Assembly: GCF_021869535.1 (NCBI RefSeq)
Contig: NW_026262701.1
Span: 49,231,278 to 49,295,277, forward strand
DNA: 64,000 nucleotides
Direction of reading: 5' to 3'
From: Mytilus californianus
Taxonomy: Eukaryota; Mollusca; Bivalvia; Mytilida; Mytilidae
Translations under genes and position numbers: made by a program
Notes under the pieces: model-generated
Seen by the model: only the letters and a program-made list of their open reading frames with translations
What the model was told of the DNA's origin: nothing
Database searches by the model: none
Part shown: positions 57,861-64,000 of the stretch, piece by piece
Layout of the letters: each line of letters starts with the position of its first letter
Numbering within the stretch: position 1 is the stretch's first letter

Positions 57861-58490
57861 GTGAGCACACTTATTGATTTAGATCAGACATGGGTTGACA
57901 CCAACCATACTACATCACACCAATTGACAAGTTCTGAGGAGTCGAAAAATAGAAAAATTCATTTAGGTAATGGACAGAGATTTGTTGTGTTACATGCAGG
58001 TTGTGACAAATTTTTTTTTAAAAGGATTCTATTTAGTTTTTAAGGGTATGAGCACAAATGGACGAGATACCATACAGAAATGAATGGTTAAATATTTAAA
58101 AAACGGTTTTAATAACACTTAGTTCCCGCTTTGCACCATAAAGTTTAGTAGTTATGGACAATGCATCGTGCCACAGTGTCCGTGTTGAGAGTACACAACC
58201 TCCAACATCTAACTCGAGAAAAGATGATATTAAAGACTTTGTAAATAAACTTTTGCAAAACCGATGTTATACCAAATAATTAAATCTAAGAAAATTACCC
58301 CGGGATGAATTCCTCAAAAAGAAAGGACATGAAAGACGTGCACACCCCTTCACCATTGTGATTTTAACCCTATTGAACTTTTATGCGGCTGCTTGAAGGG
58401 ATTTATCGGTCAGGAAAATTCTTCTTATAAACGTAATGATGTTAAATCGCTTATAAAAAAGGATATTAACAAATTGATAGTGTTAAGGAT
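57861..58490 (+). pseudogene. DDE transposase relic (Tc1/mariner-related)
   Basis: The first part (57,861-58,043) has LIDLDQTWVDTNHTTSHQ, with the first catalytic aspartate, and NGQRFVVLHAG. After frameshifts, VVMDNASCHSVRVEST carries the second aspartate (codon 58,157-58,159). HHCDFNPIELLCGCLKGFIG carries the glutamate (codon 58,375-58,377), followed by RNDVKSLIKK. The gap between second D and E is about 72 residues here, with indels, much longer than classical DD34E Tc1 enzymes. Long-spacing Tc1/mariner groups (DD82E type) are described in aquatic invertebrates, and I infer kinship with them. The N-terminal DNA-binding part was not found. Multiple stops make it inactive. Confidence 0.75.
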
Positions 58491-58499
58491 GTAGTAAGG

Positions 58500-60140
58500 T
58501 GAAATTAAAAAAATCTAGAATTTAAAATTGATAATATAAGTCAGAAAAGCTTTAGTTAAGGAACACAATAAGCTAAAAATATTGATAGGTCATGGAACTC
58601 CGTTTTGAGATATTTGATTTTTTTTAAATGGCGGGAAAAGGCTGACTCGGACTTTTATCTTATATTTAGCATTGGCATTATTTGGGTCTCAAATCGTAAG
58701 AAAAAAATCTAGAATCTGCTTAAAATTTGGTAATGACCTTTTTATGAGCTATTGAAGTCTTCTATGAAAAGAAAAATATTTTACCCTGTATCGTAGGAAA
58801 TAACCCAAGGAGTCCAAACATTTGACAAATATTCCTAAACCTGACCCGAGTACATCCTTAAGTGATTGAAGTCTTCTGGTCATATCAAAAATATCATTGA
58901 ACCGAGCTGTTGGAAAAATGATTCTATCCAGGAGGGAATTCAAAAAAAAATGTTATACACATTCAATTTGACTCTGAATTTGAGAGCAAAAATGCAATTC
59001 TAGTGATGGGGGTGAAACTGAAGATTATGAATGTCCATAATATTTAAATATGCAAAATCACATGGTACAAATGCACAAACGAACAAACATTCTAAACACA
59101 TGCATGTTGTTTTTGTTTTTATAGACAGACTGTTCAAATTGTTAATACTTACTCCATTAGGTAATCAACAATTAAAAAACAAAATTAACATAGAGACCCA
59201 TGGGTAACTTTTTTAATTATAGACCCAACATTATAAAATTGATAGTTCGTATATTTTCATATAATAATAAACATACATCAAGGAACAAATGTTGATATGA
59301 AAAATGGATTTAAAAAAAAATACTGCAAATATATGGAAATCAAATGAACTATATCATATGACTTTAAATTGTTCTATATAATCTTTGAGTGCTTTTAACT
59401 AGTTCCACTACTACAATTACAGAACTTATTATTAACTTTTGTGATAAGATATATATAAAAGTGAAAAGGAATTTCTACAAATATACACTTCTATTCAGCA
59501 TACAATAAGGAAAACAACAAACGATCATACAAATACTTGATAAGGACTACACGTATTTATTTTCCAATGTATAAATATGTACATGTTACAGATAATTTTT
59601 TTAAGAAATTGTCATCACAAATACGAGGAAAAATACGTAACAGTATTTAGCACATACTTACAACTTCTCGTCCAATCAAATTGCTTGAGTTTGTTTTCTA
59701 ATTTTCATAGTACATACTTTTTCCGTGTACTAAGTAACTACACATGAATCACCACAAGGGTAAGATTTCATTGTATCGTAATCAAGATATTAAAACAAAA
59801 ATTGCCACTAGCTATTTTGAAATAAAATGCTGTGTTCCAAATTAAATTAAATAGTTAGTAATTAGTTTTCACATTGATTTTTAAATATCCTGCTATTAAA
59901 ATCTTTGGATCTAAAACGTGTTTTTAACGATTGCAAGTTTCTTTCATTTAAATAAAGAGTAACAAATATAGTTCTTTATACCTAGAGAACAACGCCATCT
60001 TAAAATTGTGATAATTTATCATCCATGCAATTACTTTGTACACAAAAAAGTGTGTACTATGAAACCTTGTGAAGGGAAATTAAGGCAACTTGATCTATTT
60101 CGTCATGAATTGATTGAGAGCAAAAATGATGTGCCATCTA
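58500..60140. other. Intergenic, no gene seen
   Basis: AT-rich sequence. A 64-codon minus frame at 58,749-58,943 shows no recognised motif, though it lies just beyond the transposase relic and could be flank of the same element. Confidence 0.5.
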
Positions 60141-60141
60141 T

Positions 60142-60162
60142 CATATATATATATATATATAC
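60142..60162. repeat. (TA)n microsatellite
   Basis: About ten TA steps in the AT-rich start of the 540-bp duplication. Confidence 0.9.
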
Positions 60163-60165
60163 ATG

Positions 60166-60990
60166 TACAAGTCTAAATTGAAAACAACGTTCAAACCTAT
60201 GATTGCGTTGGATAAAAACCGCAATTTTTATACGTGTGCATGTAAAACAAATTTCTTGGTAGAGGGGTCTAAATACAGCACAAACAACATTTTCCAAAGA
60301 ACAAAAAAGTGAAAAAGTATATTTTAACAAAACGCATTTGACTAACAGGTCGAACAACGGATGTTCTTAAACCCTGCTGACTGCAATTGGCGATTGCCAA
60401 ATAAATTGATCACCAGATGTAACAAAGGATCTAAATATTAATCTAATACCAAACAGAAAACAATAAACTTGCGGAAAAGATGGTATACCACAAACATGAG
60501 GTGCAAAAATTTGTACACCATATCCGGATTTCGACAATTAATGTCTCTTCAGTGATGTTAGGGATCGAAACGGTATTTGGAAGGCCATATAATTGACCTC
60601 AATTTAGGATAGACTCTTGAATTTTAAAGAGTCGAAATAGGATGAACGGATCATATAAACCCGAGGGAATATATAATACAAGCCCAAACGAAAAAATATA
60701 AACAAGTATAAATTGAAAACAACGTTCAAACCTATGATTGCGTTGGATAAAACCGCAATTTTTATACGTGTGCATGTAAAACAAATTTCTTGGTAGAGGG
60801 GTCTCAATACAGCACAAACAACATTTTCCAAAAGAACAAAAAAGTGAAAAAGTATATTTTAACAAAACGCATTTGACTAACAGGTCGAACAACGGATGTT
60901 CTTAAACCCTGCTGACTGCAATTGGCGATTGCCAAATAAATTGATCACCAGATGTAAAAAAGGATCTTAATATTAATCTAATACCAAATA
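60166..60990. repeat. 540-bp spaced direct duplication
   Basis: 60,166-60,455 and 60,706-60,990 are near-identical: TTGAAAACAACGTTCAAACC, 'ttcttggtagaggggtct' and GCTGACTGCAATTGGCGATT. They are separated by 250 bp of different sequence. Minus-strand frames in both copies (60,103-60,357 and 60,599-60,892) begin with the same residues but diverge by frameshift, so I do not treat them as genes. Confidence 0.85.
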
Positions 60991-61048
60991 TATATATAAT
61001 TCGTCTAAATACTTATTATATATATATATATGTATATATATATATACG
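60986..61048. repeat. (TA)n microsatellite, two runs
   Basis: Two TA tracts separated by ATTCGTCTAAATACTTAT, at the end of the second duplication copy. Confidence 0.9.
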
Positions 61049-61583
61049 TCTAAACAAGTGACAACTCTACGACAGATCCATCCATTGGATCACAAGTGAA
61101 GGTGATACACGGCTGAAAACACATATTATATTCATAATAACTCTAGATATAAACTCTATATACATATTCTGATAAATCGATCTTTTAGTTTTTACTTTGA
61201 AATTAAACAAAAACACAAAACTTATATTCTTTGATCTATTGGTAGTTGCTTTTTAATGACTATCCGCTAGACTATCTATTGGGACATACTATCTATATGC
61301 TTCAAATTTATTATAGCTTTAGTTCTACTGTGAAATTGAAAAATGTTTTCAAAACATGTAAAGCTTCCACTGCAATTTAATTATTGCCTGCTTTTGGTCA
61401 ATTTATTTAGTCATCTTACCATGTAAAGAAGTTCATGTATAGTAAACACCGCTTTATAGATTGACAAAGCTTCGTTAATGAGCTCCGTTTTACAAACACC
61501 TGTGATACAAGTAGTCAGCCAAAATAAACTATCAATAGACCAATTAAAAGATTACTCGAGTTGTAAATATGTGCTAAATTTGA
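61049..61583. other. Intergenic, no gene seen
   Basis: AT-rich. A 63-codon plus frame (61,478-61,669) runs into the fold-back and is not supported. Confidence 0.5.
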
Positions 61584-61673
61584 TAGTCTATGAAAAGGTA
61601 AATACTATGAAATTAAGTGCTCGGGGTAAGCCCCTCGCTCTAAATTTCATAGTATATACTTTTTCATAGACTA
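61584..61673. repeat. Fold-back with 31-bp arms
   Basis: TAGTCTATGAAAAGGTAAAT at 61,584 pairs with ATATACTTTTTCATAGACTA ending at 61,673, with few mismatches. The centre is a GC-rich dyad (GGGGTAAGCCCC). Confidence 0.85.
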
Positions 61674-61901
61674 ACCTAGACTTAGCCCATTGTCGTGACG
61701 TCAGCCTATTCATTTACCGTGGATTCTTTTTCTAGAATCAACGCTTCCTAAATCTGTCGCTGAAATGAGCTCACCAAATTATATTCAATTGTTTCCTTTG
61801 TGTGCCTAATTTCATTAAGTTTGAATTGGCTAATTTACTGATTTCTGTTCACTTATGGAATTAATTTAAAAACTTACCTTTAATTTTTGTAATTTTTATA
61901 T

Positions 61902-61985
61902 GCCTTCACTGGGAATCGAACCCCTCCTAGAAATCTGTTATGTGTGACTGACATCAACACATCGACGAAACCTCTCGGTCACCAA
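61902..61985 (-). other. tRNA-like remnant (SINE head or tRNA pseudogene)
   Basis: On the minus strand, TGACCGAGAGGTT resembles an A box and GGGGTTCGATTCCC is a good B box/T-arm. GTGAAGGCA at the end resembles a 3' acceptor strand. The 5' acceptor strand does not pair and no clear anticodon arm is seen, so it is not a functional tRNA. A class with a long variable arm (Leu or Ser type) is the closest shape. Confidence 0.5.
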
Positions 61986-61990
61986 TGGGT

Positions 61991-62671
61991 TGCAATTTAG
62001 ATGACTATTTTATGTATATAAGTACACATCGATATAACGGACACACAGGGCTTGTGCCTTTATTTATACATAAAGAGTCAAGTTAAAGGTAAAGACTTGT
62101 CGGTTTAGGTTCCAATCCCTGTATTCTCTTTGTTGTCCCTATTCTTAAGTTTTTCCGTTTTTCTTATTTTGTATGTTATTGTGGATATTTTTGTAATAAA
62201 AGCAGGTTTTCCCGTTTATTTTTCGATTATTATTGGCTATTTCACACTTTTGAAAAGGAAATGATTACGTTCAATTTGTCCATCTTTGTTTTATGAATAC
62301 AGTATGATTTCATCTGTTTTACTACATATCTTTAAAAATGTTCATTCGCAAATCCCTATGGGAGTAAATCGTGATGTGTCTAGAATTAGGCTTCTTGCTA
62401 GAAATTTCGGTAACATACCTATTGTATAAACTTAGAAATAAGTTAGAATATGTCCTATTTTGTAAATTACGGATAATATTCAGATGTCTGATAATTTAAA
62501 GACAGACGTTTTATGTAATATTTGTATTTCTCTAACCAATTAATTGTAAACTTAGATTTATTAATGCATCGTTGAACTTGATAACATGGTTATTTAAACT
62601 AACTTACAATACCTTCTAATTACGAAAAGGCTTTAATTTTGAAAAGACATCAACACAATAGTTTAAGTTAG
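61991..62671. other. Intergenic, no gene seen
   Basis: AT-rich sequence without recognisable gene or repeat. Confidence 0.5.
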
Positions 62672-62766
62672 AGATACAATGGATAAGCGTTGATTCATGA
62701 AAAACAAACCATTCGCCCTCCGGGCTCATGGCTTTTTTTTAAGAATCAACGCTTATTCATTGTATC
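62672..62766. repeat. Fold-back with 30-bp arms
   Basis: AGATACAATGGATAAGCGTT at 62,672 pairs with AACGCTTATTCATTGTATCT ending at 62,766. The centre is GC-rich with CGCCCTCCGGGC. A related word AGAATCAACGCTT also occurs at 61,733. Confidence 0.85.
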
Positions 62767-63330
62767 TATAATACATATCCACTCAAATTAATGTACAAAC
62801 TATTTCACAGTAAAATCTCAATAGTTCAGTTGATCTGAGTTGGACGGATTTCTTTAATTTGCTTAAACACAAGTTTCTTGAATGCATCTTGGAATCTATG
62901 ATGCAGCAGACAATGTCGATTTAAAAATCATTTCTCTGGCAATTTTATTTCGTTCTAAGTATTCCGTAGGTATGCTAGAGGCCAATAGATAGCTCTTCCT
63001 AATTGGCATATGAACTTACATTTGTTGCAACCATCGATACGTAACAATTTCTAGACTATAAATACATATGATTAAAAAATGACACAAATAACAATTTAAG
63101 ATTTATATAATTAGTATATGTTATATTTTGACGAAAAGGAATCACAACGACGATAATAACAGATGAAAAAACGTTCTGGAAAACTTGGGATTCCCTATTA
63201 ACCCTTCCCGAATTAAACGAGAAAATATATTCCTATAGAAAAAAATTATAGAGAAACTGACAATGCCAAGGCAAAAAACAAGATGCAGAAAAGAAAAGCA
63301 ACACACTAAATTAACAAACACTATGCAACA
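62767..63330. other. Intergenic, no gene seen
   Basis: AT-rich sequence. An 84-codon hydrophobic minus frame (63,142-63,396) has no supporting feature. Confidence 0.5.
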
Positions 63331-63334
63331 CCAA

Positions 63335-63405
63335 CACCACCAAAAAACTGGGGGTGAATTCATGTGCTCAGTGAGAGTAAGCAGATCCTGCTCCACTATA
63401 TTTAT
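63335..63405 (-). repeat. Fragment of the element found inside the satellite
   Basis: AGTAAGCAGATCCTGCTCCA and 'caccaaaaaactgggggtga' are the reverse complement of the middle of 121-480. Confidence 0.65.
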
Positions 63406-64000
63406 GCTTTAAAACCTAAACATCAAAGAGAACTAAACTTTACATTTTTTTTTAATACTTGATTAAGATCTTGTCATATATAGCATAGACTCCTCTTATT
63501 TTTGAGGACCATATGTCTATTTAGTGAGCGTATGTGTTTGTACATGCGAAAGATTGATTTGACTTTAAAACCAAAGAGGTATTGCCATATCTCTGAATTC
63601 ATTGCACTATACATTCTATACAAAGCAATAGGGCCATTTAAAAAGGTACGTTAATTAACATGAGTAATGTTAGATTCCCAGCTCCATGTGTACATTTTGA
63701 GAATCTTACAAAACTGTAAATTCAGCCATTATTGAGAGTTTTTTTTTATGTGAATAATGCGACTGGGAGTTGTATCGCATTCTTATATCTGATACATATA
63801 TCAGATTCTGTATGCAGAAAAAAAATCAGTCGAAAAAGGCTTTAAAGCAGAACTTCAAGCTAACAAAAACAGACTGGATGTGGCAGGAAATTTATACATG
63901 CCCTATAACAGAAAAGACACAAAATACAAATCTGTTAGTACTCACAGTTACTGACAGCTAGTTCAAAGCCAATAACAATTAATAAAAAAATTATGTCTGT
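63406..64000. other. Intergenic to window end, no gene seen
   Basis: AT-rich sequence. A 63-codon plus frame (63,770-63,961) is lysine-rich and unsupported. Confidence 0.5.

Noticed and set aside
60103..60892. Minus-strand frames shared by the 540-bp duplication
   Set aside because: The shared part lies in the duplication, and a one-base difference changes the frame, which argues against constraint.
61902..61985. Functional tRNA gene
   Set aside because: The B box is good but the acceptor stem does not pair and no anticodon arm is clear.

Overview
The window looks like nuclear DNA of a marine bivalve, most likely a mussel of the genus Mytilus. It is AT-rich by eye and filled with interspersed repeats that I recognise from memory as typical of mussel and other bivalve genomes. 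Examples are the block carrying GTGGAGCAGGATCTGCTTAC, the 'gagttgtctcattggcaatcat' tail, the 'gcccttcgggccaggtgagcta' end, and a TGGCGGAYCCAG inverted-repeat element. No database search was possible. I found no intact host gene. Almost everything that can be named is repetitive or a decaying mobile element.

Layout. (1) 1-11,709 is a tandem array of an 84-bp satellite, running off the left edge. It is organised in three higher-order blocks, each carrying one copy of the same interspersed element. (2) 11,710-27,480 is a 16-kb spacer. It holds a short duplication, a 160-bp tandem repeat, a fold-back, a degenerate non-LTR retrotransposon (endonuclease plus reverse transcriptase, 16,480-19,680), several short repeats, and an 800-bp duplication carrying an unidentified open frame of about 63-72 codons. 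(3) 27,709-39,260 is a second array of the same 84-bp satellite in the opposite orientation, with a recent 1,684-bp higher-order duplication and a decaying outer edge to about 39,745. (4) 40.8-47.2 kb holds a possible small secreted-protein exon, a zinc-knuckle ORF1 relic, and a Penelope-like retroelement on the minus strand whose 3' part is locally duplicated with a 1,024-bp period. (5) 47.4-53.3 kb is a patchwork of bivalve interspersed and tandem repeats, plus an 870-bp imperfect palindrome at 49,230-50,101. (6) 53.3-64 kb holds a TRIM-type (B-box plus beta-propeller) pseudogene, a DDE transposase relic, a 540-bp duplication, TA microsatellites, small fold-backs and a tRNA-like remnant.

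The main object of interest is the 84-bp satellite. One unit is exactly 28 codons and is itself a dimer of two 42-bp halves, each translating to a peptide that starts Ser-Glu-Pro. Most units carry a GGTACC (KpnI) site. Length changes are concentrated in one A-rich segment, so the reading frame is broken there and open over long stretches elsewhere. The two arrays face opposite ways across 16 kb, and both are joined to the same interspersed element in the same relative orientation. I do not recognise this satellite from the literature. I regard coding function as unproven, because the antisense strand is also open over several units.
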